Shown one piece after another: positions 22,401-33,149 of a stretch of 64,000 nt of DNA (its first letter is position 1; each line of letters opens with the position of its first letter). A model generated the notes under the pieces. It was not told the origin of the DNA. It saw only the letters and a list, made by a program, of their open reading frames with translations, and did not search any database. The position numbers were made by a program, and so were the translations under genes. This DNA is from Amia ocellicauda (lineage: Eukaryota > Chordata > Actinopteri > Amiiformes > Amiidae): assembly GCF_036373705.1 (NCBI RefSeq), contig NC_089851.1:1947001-2011000 (forward strand), given 5' to 3'.

Positions 22401-25400
22401 GTCATCATCAACTGCAGCCAGTAAGAGTGGCGGAGGGTGTTGGGTGGGTACTGGGCAGGGTGGAGGAGGGTTTGGGTTTTTGGTCTGCAGGGCAACGTAT
22501 CTGCAGTTGATGTTTTTGCTGCCTTTTTTGTTTTGTTTCACATTTGTCACACTGCACCTCTTTATAATTAAACTAATGGTGGTGGTGATAATGACAATGT
22601 TCTCAAGGTGCTGAAGGCCAAGTCAATCAGATCTATACACAGAAGGAGAAGTGCTCAGCGCAGAGAAACTTTGCTCTTCTCGGCGTGACACTCCAGTTTG
22701 AAATCGGTGCACTGACGCCGCTTCTGCTCTCGCCCCACAGGGACTCGAAGATCCCCATGCCTCCCGAGGGCCACCGCTGGAAGAAGGTTCAGCACGAGGG
22801 CACGGTGACCTGGCTGGCCTCCTGGGTGGAGAATGTGCAGAATGGCATCAAGTACATCATGCTCAACCCCAGCTCCAAACTCAAGGTGAGGAAAGGACGC
22901 CAGGCGTCTGAAAATAAAGTAAATTAATTAATTGAAGGTGCCATACAGCTGGTTAAAAGCAGCATTCAGAGTTAAGTGCTGTTTGTGTTAGCCATGGTCA
23001 TTGTATGACGTTTAAACAAGCAACACTTTGACAGGCTGCACAGGAAGCCTGGTCACGTCTTTCAGTCATGCGAAAGACACGGACCCCCGGAGGTGTATTT
23101 TCTTCTGTCACTGTCTGTCATCCTACAGGAGGTTTTCTCTCCTCTGTGCCCAGTGGTTTACATTTACATTGTTGTATCAATAGCAGTTTGATCTAGGATA
23201 GTGCCCCTCGCAAATTGGGCAGAGTGTGAAGTGTGAAGCACTCTGCCCACTTTGCGAGGGGCACTATCCTAGATCAAACTGGATTGATCTAGCGTGGCTG
23301 TGTGTCTGTGCAGGGGGAGAAGGACTGGAAGAAGTACGAGGTGGCTCGCAAGCTGAAGGACCGGGTGGACATGATCCGGCGGCAGTACCGGGATGACTGG
23401 AAGTCTCGGGAGATGAAGAGGAGGCAGAGAGGCGTGGCCACTTACTTCATAGACAAGGTACCTCACTTCCTGCGGTGCTGCCCAATCAGAATGCATCTTA
23501 TGTTTGTGTCTCGCAATGCTGCATCTTTACACTGGTATTTCTGTGTGTATGGAAAAGTACACACAGACACACTGATATGTAACTGTGGCCCTCTGTTAGC
23601 GCTAGTGTGTTTCTCTGTGCCTGTGCTCCTCTCCCAGACCTACTCTTTGTGTGTGTGTGTGTGTGTGTGTAGCTGGCCCTGAGAGCGGGCAATGAGAAGG
23701 AGGAGGGCGAGACTGCTGACACAGTGGGCTGCTGCTCCCTGCGGGTTGAGCACATCAAGCTGCACCGCCAGATGGATGGAGAGGACTATGTGGTCGAGTT
23801 TGACTTCCTGGGCAAGGACTCCATCCGCTACTACAACAAAGTGCCTGTGGAGAAACCGGTGAGCTGCCCTCGGCTAGTCTTCTGGAAGAGGGGTGGGGTG
23901 GGATTTGTGAGATGGGGAGACTGAATGGACTGATTTTCTGCTTCACTCACAACCTCCTTCTGATCATCAGGTTTGTGTTGAGTGACACTTCACCAGTATT
24001 ACAGCCAGCTAATATCTTATCTTTGTTGTGCAGTTTTCTTTTGATTATTAACGCCATGCTCTCCTCTATGTTGGCATCTAGAGGTAGTCACCAATTACTT
24101 AAGTGCCCTTTGACCTCGTCTCTCACTTAGTGCATGGAGGGTCACGTGGGTTAGAGGAAAATCCCAGGGCAGCATCAGTCAGTCACTGGGAGTTTCCCTG
24201 TGCTCAGTGGAAGTCCGATGTCTGGGTGTAAACTGCTTCTCTCACAGAAGAGGGGTGGTTTAGTTTTATTATTATTGGTTGCTTCCTGTTGATGATACAA
24301 GTGCTATTCTGACCTCACTTCTTCACGCAGGTTTTCAAAAATCTGAAGCTGTTCATGGAAAACAAGAACCCGGATGATGACTTGTTTGACAGAATCAATG
24401 TGAGCACACATCCTGCACCTGCTTCCTTGTCTCTCTGGCTCAGCATGAAAGCCTTTGCCTAATGTTCAGTCTGAGGAGTTGTCCCTCTTGTTTCCAGTCC
24501 AGTGTTCCCCTGCAGAGCTCTGCTCCTCTGCTGTCGTTTGATTTAATGTTCATTTTGTTGAGATTTTTGCCTTTATCTATCATCCCCCAGACTGTCTTCT
24601 TAAACAAGTCGCTGCAGGAGTCGATGGACGGTCTGACCGCTAAAGTGTTCAGGACCTACAACGCTTCCTTCACCCTGCAGGAGCAGCTCAACAAGCTGAC
24701 GGACCGTACGTGGGTTTTGTCTATGATCTACTTCAGTTTTCTCTGAGGACACGCTGTCCCTCCGCTGTCCTCACTGCGGGGTCAAGCTACATAAACAAAC
24801 AATTAAACTCAGTATCTCGACTAAACCATAAAGCCATAAAGGGTCCATCGAGCAGCCTTCTGTTCCCATAATAAAATCTGTTTGCACATAACTTACTCCG
24901 GATCCTTACTAGCGTCTCCTTATTATCTGCGGTATAATTGCTATGTACAATTTGGACATTCATTACTCTGGATCCTTAAAAGTTGTGTCTTGATTTAAGT
25001 AGCACTAGCTGTCCATGCGAGGACTCGATGGGAGACCCGGCCTTCTGAGATTCCTGCAGCCCTGGGTTCTTGCACCAGGTTACAGGCAGGAGCCCAGAAG
25101 AGATGAGGGAGGCCTAGTTCACCCCTCACTCATATTTCTAATGGTCTCTCTCTCCCCCATCTCGTGCCACAGCTGACCAGTCTGTGGCGGAGAAGCTCCT
25201 GTCGTACAACCGGGCCAACAGGGCCGTGGCCATCCTTTGTAACCACCAGCGGGCAGCACCCAAGACATTCGAGAAATCGATGCAGAACATCCAGGAGAAG
25301 GTGAAGAAGTCGTGGGGGGTGGGGTGGGCTGGAATGTAAAATTAATAATTGAGAAGTACAGGAATGCAGTTGTATCCAAATGGCCCCGTCCTACCATGGG

Positions 25401-25612
25401 CTCGAGGGCTGAGCGCTTTTCTCGTTTCGTGCAGATCGCGCAGAAGCAGCAGCAGCTGGAGGCAGCAAAACAGAAGCTGAAAGAGGCCCAGGACCATTAC
25501 AAGAAATACAGAGATGAGAAATCGAGAAAGTGAGGCTGGGTATCGCCACCTAATCAAATACAGACCTTGATAATTTTAAATCTAGGGAAAGTGTGTGTGA
25601 GAGTGTGAGAGT

Positions 25613-25655
<43 letters not shown>

Positions 25656-26313
25656 GAGGTATAGATTTAAACTGTACCCTTTCAGGCCTAATACAGTGGG
25701 AAATGGTTTGTAGAAATGGTGCCCTCGCGGTGCCTGTGGTGGTTAATGGTGCTGCGGGGGGGCTGTGCTTTTGCCCAGGTTGGTGGAGAAGCTGGAGAAG
25801 ATGGTGGAGAGGCTGGAGGAGCAGCTGAAGAAGCTCATCGTCCAGGCAACGGACCGGGAGGAGAACAAACAGATCGCCTTGGGGACGTCCAAACTCAACT
25901 ACCTCGACCCACGTATCACCGTGGCCTGGTAACTCGCCTTTAAACAAGCTTTGACCGACCTGCTCACAGGGAACAGCCAAGCTGAGAAAAAAAACTCCAG
26001 GGGCACTGTCAAAATATCCTGGATAATTTCTACATTTTACGAAAAATTTTCCTTGGACCTCGAATGTTATTTGTTTTTTACTTATCGCAGAAATATAATT
26101 TAGAAAGGACATTGGAAGTGGTTTAATTTCTAAGGTGTATGGTTTTAATGTAAAGAAAAAGATGCTCATGTCTTATTTAAACAGGACTTTTTGGCATTTT
26201 GTGTTCACAGGTGTAAGAAGTACGGAGTCCCCATCGAGAAGGTGTACAACAAGACCCAGAGAGACAAGTTTGCCTGGGCCATCCACATGACCGACGAGGA
26301 GTTCCAGTTCTGA
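16474..26313 (+). CDS. top1mt: Type IB DNA topoisomerase, TOP1MT-like, long nuclear-type form (22 coding exons)
   Basis: The enzyme relaxes supercoils through a 3'-phosphotyrosine intermediate. Phase-consistent exons end at: 16562, 16934 (from 16844), 17074 (17016), 17304 (17235), 17681 (17656), 18050 (17928), 18302 (18165), 18552 (18495), 19195 (18846), 21099 (20984), 21621 (21500), 22036 (21914), 22420 (22233), 22885 (22741), 23457 (23314), 23858 (23673), 24399 (24331), 24705 (24591), 25300 (25173), 25529 (25435), 25928 (25779), 26313 (26211). That is 2688 nt, 895 aa. The first nine exons give a Lys/Glu-rich region with '[14 protein letters not shown]' and basic clusters, ending 'TKWKW' as in nuclear TOP1. 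The last 13 exons are the catalytic body: '[20 protein letters not shown]' (Arg), '[10 protein letters not shown]' (Lys), '[17 protein letters not shown]' (Arg, His), a coiled linker, and '[11 protein letters not shown]' (nucleophilic Tyr). Details such as '[16 protein letters not shown]' favour the TOP1MT paralogue over TOP1. The start is the first in-frame ATG after the 16456 acceptor. Confidence 0.9.
19960..20123 (+). promoter_or_regulatory. Internal GC-rich promoter candidate for the mitochondrial form
   Basis: A CpG-rich island sits inside an otherwise A/T-rich intron of the topoisomerase gene. It contains an ETS/NRF-2-type site 'GCGGAAGT' (20021-20028) and a CACGTG E-box (20078-20083). 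It lies directly upstream of the ATG at 20124. Three tandem 'ggtgcggggc' units (20481-20510), each making a GGGGCGG Sp1-type box, lie just beyond the exon. ETS/NRF-2 sites are common in promoters of nuclear genes for mitochondrial proteins. No TATA box is seen. Confidence 0.55.
20124..20278 (+). CDS. top1mt: Alternative first exon: mitochondrial presequence of TOP1MT
   Basis: From ATG 20124 the frame encodes 51 residues plus two bases (phase 2), ending at 'AATAAG|gtcacc'. The peptide ('[20 protein letters not shown]', later 'VKKARRLAI') has ten Arg/Lys, many Ala/Ser/Leu and no Asp or Glu, as mitochondrial targeting sequences do. Phase 2 is exactly what the exon at 20984 accepts, giving '..LAIR-WEEGQ', the point where human TOP1MT joins its presequence to the shared body. 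The product would be 612 residues (human TOP1MT has 601) from 1 + 13 coding exons, the same count as the mammalian gene. Weak points: the donor hexamer 'gtcacc' is imperfect, and there is no transcript evidence. Confidence 0.7.
23184..23281. repeat. 43-bp-arm hairpin in a topoisomerase intron
   Basis: Positions 23184-23226 pair with 23239-23281 with a single mismatch, leaving a 12-nt loop ('tgaagtgtgaag'). It lies about 30 bp upstream of the exon at 23314, so the transcript would fold into a long stem just before the acceptor. It could be a foldback MITE remnant or a microRNA-like precursor; the sequence alone does not decide. Confidence 0.85.
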
Positions 26314-26331
26314 TGGACTCCTGAAGAAGAA

Positions 26332-26959
26332 AATAAAAGAGACTGATAACGAGTGTTCTCACCCTGCGCTTTTTGGCAGAAAACAAATTGATTTCCTTCT
26401 CGTCTGGACAACACGCTCGGCTCTCTTGGCCTTCGAGGAGAGCGGCCACTGATGTGGTCAGTCATGAAAAACTGATTCATCCATTCAGCTTGGCGATAAT
26501 CCGACCCTCAGGGTGATGAATGAGGTGTATATTAGTACAGACCCTAATCTACATCATCCACGTGCTCTCTAAGGGAAATGGGGCTGGGTTTGTATGGTGT
26601 GTATGTGCACATTATCCTTCCTGCTTCCAGGAATGTATACATATGAGTGTGAAGCTGCAGTTGTACAGATGCACCCTTATCCCCAGTCATTCTGCTCTTG
26701 GGCTGATCAGAGGACTGCTTTTTGACAGATGCCTCGTCTCTTGTTGCACAGGTCGCCACCACGCTTAACCAGCTGCCCCGTGTGTGTTTTTTTATTTGTG
26801 TCGTTAAGTGTCGGGACTGAGCAATAGAAGGCCGTGCTTTGGTTAACTTCTGTTTCCCCGTCATGTGACCCGTGCGCGGTGTTTAAAATGGAAGAAGACG
26901 GCAGATTTATTAATTTGTGTTTGTTTGGAAGGTTCCTTCTGTTGACCGGCAGTAATAAA
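26332..26959 (+). terminator. 3' UTR and polyadenylation signals of the topoisomerase gene
   Basis: Two AATAAA hexamers follow the stop codon at 26311-26313: one at 26332-26337, only 19 nt downstream, and one at 26954-26959. The second is followed by a G/T-rich stretch ('gtgtctcattgtccg'), as expected at a cleavage site. The 3' UTR is therefore probably about 650 nt, with an optional very short form. Confidence 0.6.
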
Positions 26960-26989
26960 GACCCGTGAGATACTGCAGAGCCCTGTGTC

Positions 26990-28925
26990 TCATTGTCCGA
27001 GTTTCACGCACATTCACGTGGTCAGTGCGCCAGCGGTTACAGCAGCGTTCTTGTAGGAGAATTGTCTTTTGTAGTCCCTTAAAAACACCACATTAAGTAT
27101 TTTTTGTCTGGCTTAATGGGAACAGTCAGCACCTAGCACTGTCATATGTCCACGTCTGCCTCTGTGTACCTGTTTGTAAAGATGGAGAATTCAGGTTCAA
27201 CAGTTGTGGGGGTTAGACTTCAGATTACATGTGCAAACGGTAAAATCAACAGCCACAGGCTCAAACAGGGTGCCGACCTCGCCGCAGAGCAGGTGCAGGG
27301 GCGTCGCAAGGGGGTAGGCATCCTAGGCAATTGCCTGGGGCCCTGGGCTGAGGGGGGGCCCCCAAATGGGGAAACCCCCCCCCGGCCCCTCTCGGTCCAC
27401 CGCCCCCGCCCCCCCTCACACGAGAGAAAACTCCACCGCCCCCCGTCCCCAGCATCACCATCAGGAATTATTTTGCCTAATTATTTTACATAACCTAGAA
27501 TCGCCTCTGAGCAGGTGTGCACCCATGTTGAGGTGCTGTCCCTGTGGCGCTCGGCTCCAGTCTTCTCTGAATCTACAGTCGAGATGTTGGAAGCTGTGCC
27601 CACAGACGCATGCTTTATATGATAGCTGCACGGCCCGAGCCACCCTGCCTCTGAGCCCACATGACAAACACTCGTCACAGGAGGATGTGGGCGCACCGCA
27701 AACCCAGTGGTCATAACAGATGTGGCCCCAACTGCAAAATGGTAAACCATAAAAACAAATTTGACAATTTGTTGTCAGCTTGAAAACTGGATTTGTATTG
27801 CCTGCTCTTGGTAGATGGCCCTGGCGCTTAACCAATTCAGGATTCCTGTCTATTGAAGTGTGTACACTAGCAAATCAGAACAGTATATTTATATTGTAAT
27901 ATGACACCACTGATTCAAATTAAAATGAAATAATTTAGTTAATGGGAGCTACAACATCTTAGACCCACAAATGCAAGTACAAATCTAAGATTTAATCTAA
28001 CACAAGAAAAGTTGCAAAAGAGGAGGCCCCGTGCAAGATAATTAATTTTCAGAGCAATCACATGTATCCTTTACTAGGTATACAGCAGGATCTGATCGGG
28101 GCTCTTGAATTCCTCTACCAAGAACAATGTATTCAAGGTAACTGTTTGAAGAGAAACTGATGCCATTACCACACTGCCACATGCAGTTAAAAAATAATCA
28201 CAAAAATAGAAACCGCAAAAAGCAGACATGTCAGAGGGCAACCAAAAAAGAAACTGAAGCTGAGAAAGGTTTCAGATATAAAGGAATACTGTGGTTTTCT
28301 GGGCTTGTTAGTGTAAAACCCAATGATAAATATGTATTTTTCCCATAGATCTATTGGAGCCACTGGAAGAAGATAACTCTTGCAAGAGACAAACCATGTG
28401 ACCTGTGTGAGTGAATCCATAGAACAGGCACACAGCCCAAACCCTCACTCAGACTCTCACAGCCCAGATTCAAAACCTACATCTCTGGCCTGCCTCCGAG
28501 CGCCCTACACAGCACAGCCCCCCAGCAGATCAACAAACTCGCTCCGCCAAAAAACTTTATACACGCTACAGCCATGCTGAGCCCTGTTACACTTGCACAA
28601 CACACACTTCATAAAATATGTATTGATTCACATTCAAAGTGATTTTTAAATGTAACTGAGAAAATGGCTCTCACCATAGAAAACACCGTCAGCCACCCCC
28701 CCCCCCCGCTCTCACCGTAGAAAATACTGTCCGCACGTCTCGCTGCCATCTTGTGGAGGGGCCACCATAAACTCCCGTGCACCACTGTTTACCCTGAGCC
28801 CTGCCAGTGCTCTGCCCCTCTGGAGGTCAGTGTGTGAAACAGAAACTAGTGGCACATTAAACACTTCTCTCTTTGCCACAGGAAGTCAGACACTTAAGCT
28901 TTGAGTGCCTGTCGAACATCAGTCA
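26990..28925. other. Intergenic, repeat scraps only
   Basis: There is no convincing gene. A G/C-homopolymer patch at 27300-27440 ('ttgcctggggccctgggctg' and GGGGGGGCCCCC) looks like the terminal part of a common fish repeat. A poly-C run lies near 28698. The open frames across the patch mirror each other on opposite strands and reflect base composition. From about 28620 the sequence becomes similar to the upstream regions of the two receptor genes at 38.5 and 59.9 kb. Confidence 0.5.
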
Positions 28926-28929
28926 GAAA

Positions 28930-31900
28930 ATGGAGTTTGTCCATCTCCTTCTTCTCTGGGCTGCTCTCCCTGGTAAGCAACCAACAAACCCGATTGCAGA
29001 CATATAGATCCTATGGTTTTACGTGAGTGATGTACTGGAGTCTGTTGAGTTATAGACATTGTTGAAATGGAGTAAAATATGCTGCAGTGCATTGAACAAA
29101 GCAAAGGTACTTAGCCAAGTTACAAAACAATGTATGTTTAAGAAAAAGACCCATTGATTGGTGGTGCAGGTAGGAATTGAGTTTGTTCTCTGTAAACAGA
29201 GAACGTGAGTAATGAGTCTTTAAGAAGATACTTTCCTGCAAATTGCATAATAATATACAAACTAATAAAATACACTCACCTAAAGGATTATTAGGAACAC
29301 CTGCTCAATTTCTCATTAATGCAATTATCTAACCAACCAATCACATGGCAGTTGCTTCAATGCATTTAGGGGTGTGGTCCTGGTCAAGACAATCTCCTGA
29401 ACTCCAAACTGAATGTCTGAATGGGAAAGAAAGGTGATTTAAGCAATTTTGAGCGTGGCATGGTTGTTGGTGCCAGATGGGCCGGTCTGAGTATTTCACA
29501 ATCTGCTCAGTTACTGGGATTTTCACGCACAACCATTTCTAGGGTTTACAAAGAATGGTGTGAAAAGGGAAAAACATCCAGTATGCGGCAGTCCTGTGGG
29601 CGAAAATGCCTTGTTGATGCTAGAGGTCAGAGGAGAATGGGCCGACTGATTCAAGCTGATAGAAGAGCAACTTTGACTGAAATAACCACTCGTTACAACC
29701 GAGGTATGCAGCAAACCATTTGTGAAGCCACAACACGTACAACCTTGAGGCGGATGGGCTACAACAGCAGAAGACCCCACCGGGTACCACTCATCTCCAC
29801 TACAAATAGGAAAAAGAGGCTACAATTTGCACAAGCTCACCAAAATTGGACAGTTGAAGACTGGAAAAATGTTGCCTGGTCTGATGAGTCTCGATTTCTG
29901 TTGAGACATTCAGATGGTAGAGTCAGAATTTGGCGTAAACAGAATGAGAACATGGATCCATCATGCCTTGTTACCACTGTGCAGGCTGCTGGTGGTGGTG
30001 TAATGGTGTGGGGGATGTTTTCTTGGCACACTTTAGGCCCCTTAGTGCCAATTGGGCATCGTTTAAATGCCACGGCCTACCTGAGCATTGTTTCTGACCA
30101 TGTCCATCCCTTTATGACCACCATGTACCCATCCTCTGATGGCTACTTCCAGCAGGATAATGCACCATGTCACAAAGGTCGAATCATTTCAAATTGGTTT
30201 CTTGAACATGACAATGAGTTCACTGTACTAAACTGGCCCCCACAGTCACCAGATCTCAACCCAATAGAGCATCTTTGGGATGTGGTGGAACGGGAGCTTC
30301 GTGCCCTGGATGTGCATCCCACAAATCTCCATCAACTGCAAGATGCTATCCTATCAATATGGGCCAACATTTCTAAAGAATGCTTTCAGCACCTTGTTGA
30401 ATCAATGCCACGTAGAATTAAGGCAGTTCTGAAGGCGAAAGGGGGTCAAACACAGTATTAGTATGGTGTTCCTAATAATCCTTTAGGTGAGTGTAGTTCT
30501 TCAAACACAGAACACCTAACTGCTGCTCCTCACATTGTTATGACAAATCTTGAATGTTCTCTCCTCACAGGATCTGACAGCCTGACGTGTGTGTCAGAAG
30601 TAATGGGACGAAAGGGAGAGTCAGTCAGCGTTGTGTGTCACTATGAGCTCCAGTACAGAGACAATGTGAAATACTTCTGTAAAGGGTATTACTGGAGGAG
30701 CTGCAGCCCTGTGATACAGACAGACTCTCACACAGCTGGAGAGAAAGTGTCAATCAGGGAGCAGAAAACTCTGGGAATATTCACCTTCACAATGCGACAC
30801 CTGCAGAAGAAGGATGAAGGCTGGTACTGGTGTGCTCTTAAAACACAGCAAGATTACATTGAAATTACTTATCTCTATCTCAGAGTGGATGAAGGTAAAG
30901 CTCGATTTATGCAATGTGTTTTCTAACAGCAGTCACTGCTCTGTATAGAGGGATGGGTTTGCCTGCTTCTGCAGTGCAAGTGCAGATCCTCTCAGTGAGA
31001 CACGGGGACATTTTCACTGCTGAGCAGCACTGATACAGCCGTGATGCAGTTCTGTATTAACGGCCAGCGATGTCTAATAATTAAAGCAACAATAAACCAG
31101 CACCATGTTCTGCTGCTCTGTGTTGGTCATTTTGGGTGCATGAAGAATATTAGCATACATGTTTTGTATGAGATCAGTTTCATGACAAAATGACATGAAA
31201 ATAACTTTTCCTGATAGATCTGTGTCAGCCATCATTCATTTTTATTTTTTATGGAAACACTTTTTTACATACTGTATTTAACATTTCCTATAGTTATCCT
31301 GCAGTTATATGCACAACATATTAATATTGCATATATAGCCTATTGAACACCAGTAACTGAGGCATAGCAATCCATTTACAATGCAGGTGAATTGAGGGGT
31401 CTACAGTAAGTTCAGTTCAGCTACATTTCAGTTTTACTCTTGCAACTAAACAAAACCAACAAGCCCAGAAACGTCCGGTAATTTCCTGGTGAAACACAGA
31501 GCACACTTCAACCACATCTCTTGGTGTGCAGTTTCCCCATTCTCAATCCTAATTCACATTTCAGACTTTTTCTTTACTTTCATTGTAAATTCAGAGATGC
31601 TCCTTAGGTATGCCAGTGATCATCACAGCAATCATAGGAACTTGATCATCTGTACTACATAATCTACTAAGTGTATCAACCTAAGTAATTGGAAACCTCT
31701 GAAATGATCAGTTTACAGTAATCCTGAACCTGTGTATGCAGCCCTGAGAGAATGGCATATTAATGATGTCTTTGCTGATAGATTGAGGTATTTATTGATA
31801 ACAATACCATTGAGATACTGTATATTGCTATTGAGTGGTTACTTGGCCATTCTTTAAAACAATGTTCACAGAGACAGACTATTGTACCCATACATTACTT

Positions 31901-32868
31901 TAAAAGAAAGTGTCAAATCCACCAGAAGCTTTTCCATTCACCAAACACTAACTGTTATTGCTTCTCTTCACAGGGGATTATGATCTGTCAATCAACAGTC
32001 CCACTAACCTGTTTACTGGTCAGAAAGGCGGCTCAGTCAGTGTCTCCTGTCGATATAATCAAAAATACACAAGCAATGTGAAATACTGGTGCAGAGGGAG
32101 AGCCTGGAAATCCTGTCTGGAGATAATAAGATCAGAGTCTCTCCAGTCACACAGCAACAGAGTGTCAATTGAGGACGATACAAGACAGAGAGTATTCACT
32201 GTGACTGTGAGCAGGCTGGAGAAGACAGACTCAGACTGGTACTGGTGTGCCATAGAGAGAGGAGGAGCTGTTGATGAAGGAGTCACTGTTTACATCACTG
32301 TATCTGATGGTAAGAAAGTGACGTCTTTGTGCTGAGCTGTAATTGCCCATTAGGTGTCTACAGGTGGGAATGACCAGGAAGTGACACAGCGTACAAACTG
32401 CACAACAGCCTGACACAATCAAGAGCTCATAAGAAAAGTTACTTTAAGTTGAAAAATAAATCCTATATCAAGCAGGTTATGGGCTCATAAAAGTTACTTT
32501 AGTTGTTAAGTTAAATAATTGTTTTAATGAAACAGAATATTTATAATTTTACATAACATTTCATAATGTGGTAAACTGTATATCATCAAATGTCTATAGT
32601 GTCTCACTGGCACATAGAAACATTGCTCCTCCATCAAGATAGATGGATATTTATATATTATTCAGTCTGTCTATTTATTGTTTCTTCAGCAATAAAAACA
32701 ACACCATGCCCAACAACAGCCACCACAGCCCTCCCCGCCCCAGTGCCCACTGCAGGCAGCACAAGGACCCCCAGAGCTGCAGACAGCACCTCCACAGACG
32801 GATGCTCTGGAGGGGTTGAATCAGGCAGCCGAGAGCCAGTCGTTCTCAGAGCCTTCTGCACTGCGTAG
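28930..32868 (+). CDS. Two-IgV CD300/pIgR-like receptor, truncated (no membrane span)
   Basis: Exons: leader 28930-28972 (MEFVHLLLLWAALPG), IgV1 30571-30894, IgV2 31974-32309, stalk 32690-32868. All internal junctions are phase 1. IgV1 carries 'SVSVVCHYELQYRDNVKYFC' and 'DEGWYWCA'; IgV2 carries 'SVSVSCRYNQKYTSNVKYWC' and 'DSDWYWCA'. Both have the extra cysteine pair of this family. The Thr/Pro/Ala stalk matches the stalk exon of the receptor at 42611 up to about 32803, then diverges and hits TAG at 32866-32868. No transmembrane or tail exon follows; a DIRS element begins about 40 bp later. As read, it would be a secreted 293-residue protein, or a pseudogene cut by rearrangement. An intact Tc1 element sits in intron 1. 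Confidence 0.75.
29273..30493 (+). mobile_element. Intact Tc1-like element, copy 2 (1221 bp)
   Basis: The termini and length are the same as copy 1, with TA target duplications at 29271-29272 and 30494-30495. It sits in intron 1 of the receptor gene, in the same orientation, about 80 bp before the IgV1 exon, and does not disturb the splice sites. Confidence 0.95.
29421..30461 (+). CDS. Tc1-like transposase, copy 2 (346 aa)
   Basis: An uninterrupted transposase differing from copies 1 and 3 by a handful of residues (W for R in 'GARRAG', T for S in 'MQQSICE', A for G in 'VQAGGGGV'). The helix-turn-helix region and the DDE motifs ('WSDESRF', 'FQQDNAPCHK', 'PDLNPIEHLWD') are all kept. The A for G change lies in a glycine-rich segment before the second Asp and might affect activity. 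Confidence 0.95.
   Translation: MGKKGDLSNFERGMVVGARWAGLSISQSAQLLGFSRTTISRVYKEWCEKGKTSSMRQSCGRKCLVDARGQRRMGRLIQADRRATLTEITTRYNRGMQQTICEATTRTTLRRMGYNSRRPHRVPLISTTNRKKRLQFAQAHQNWTVEDWKNVAWSDESRFLLRHSDGRVRIWRKQNENMDPSCLVTTVQAAGGGVMVWGMFSWHTLGPLVPIGHRLNATAYLSIVSDHVHPFMTTMYPSSDGYFQQDNAPCHKGRIISNWFLEHDNEFTVLNWPPQSPDLNPIEHLWDVVERELRALDVHPTNLHQLQDAILSIWANISKECFQHLVESMPRRIKAVLKAKGGQTQY
30895..31973. other. Intron between the two IgV exons, nothing else seen
   Basis: A/T-rich DNA without recognisable repeats or exons. The matching intron of the receptor at 39.7-41.9 kb is longer because it has gained an ATT microsatellite, a family A repeat and a solo LTR. Confidence 0.5.
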
Positions 32869-33149
32869 CTGAGCAAGGACAGTTTCACATGCAGTGACAT
32901 GGATCACTGTTGGAAGCACTGCCCAAGGGGGAGGGGTTTCTGCATGCTTCCATAGGAACCCAATGGAAAACGTCACTCTATCAAAGCTGCCATTGGCCCC
33001 TGCGCACGTCACTCAGAACACGTTCCTTCCCACTTCCTGTTCTATAAAATTCAGTTTCGATTCACGAGAGCCTTTTTAAAATAATAGTCATGTTTATATA
33101 GTGCTATATATATTCCGAATGCTTGCTGTGTGGGTTATTTGTCCACAGG

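Noticed and set aside
21704-22495. 263-residue minus-strand frame across topoisomerase exons
   Set aside because: It is antisense to the GC-rich exons at 21914-22036 and 22233-22420; Pro/Leu-rich with no domain.
25582-26169. 195-residue minus-strand frame
   Set aside because: It is antisense to a topoisomerase exon and includes a GT microsatellite read as Thr-His repeats.
27146-27493. Pro/Gly-rich frames at 27.2-27.5 kb
   Set aside because: The composition comes from a G/C homopolymer repeat end; frames on opposite strands mirror each other.
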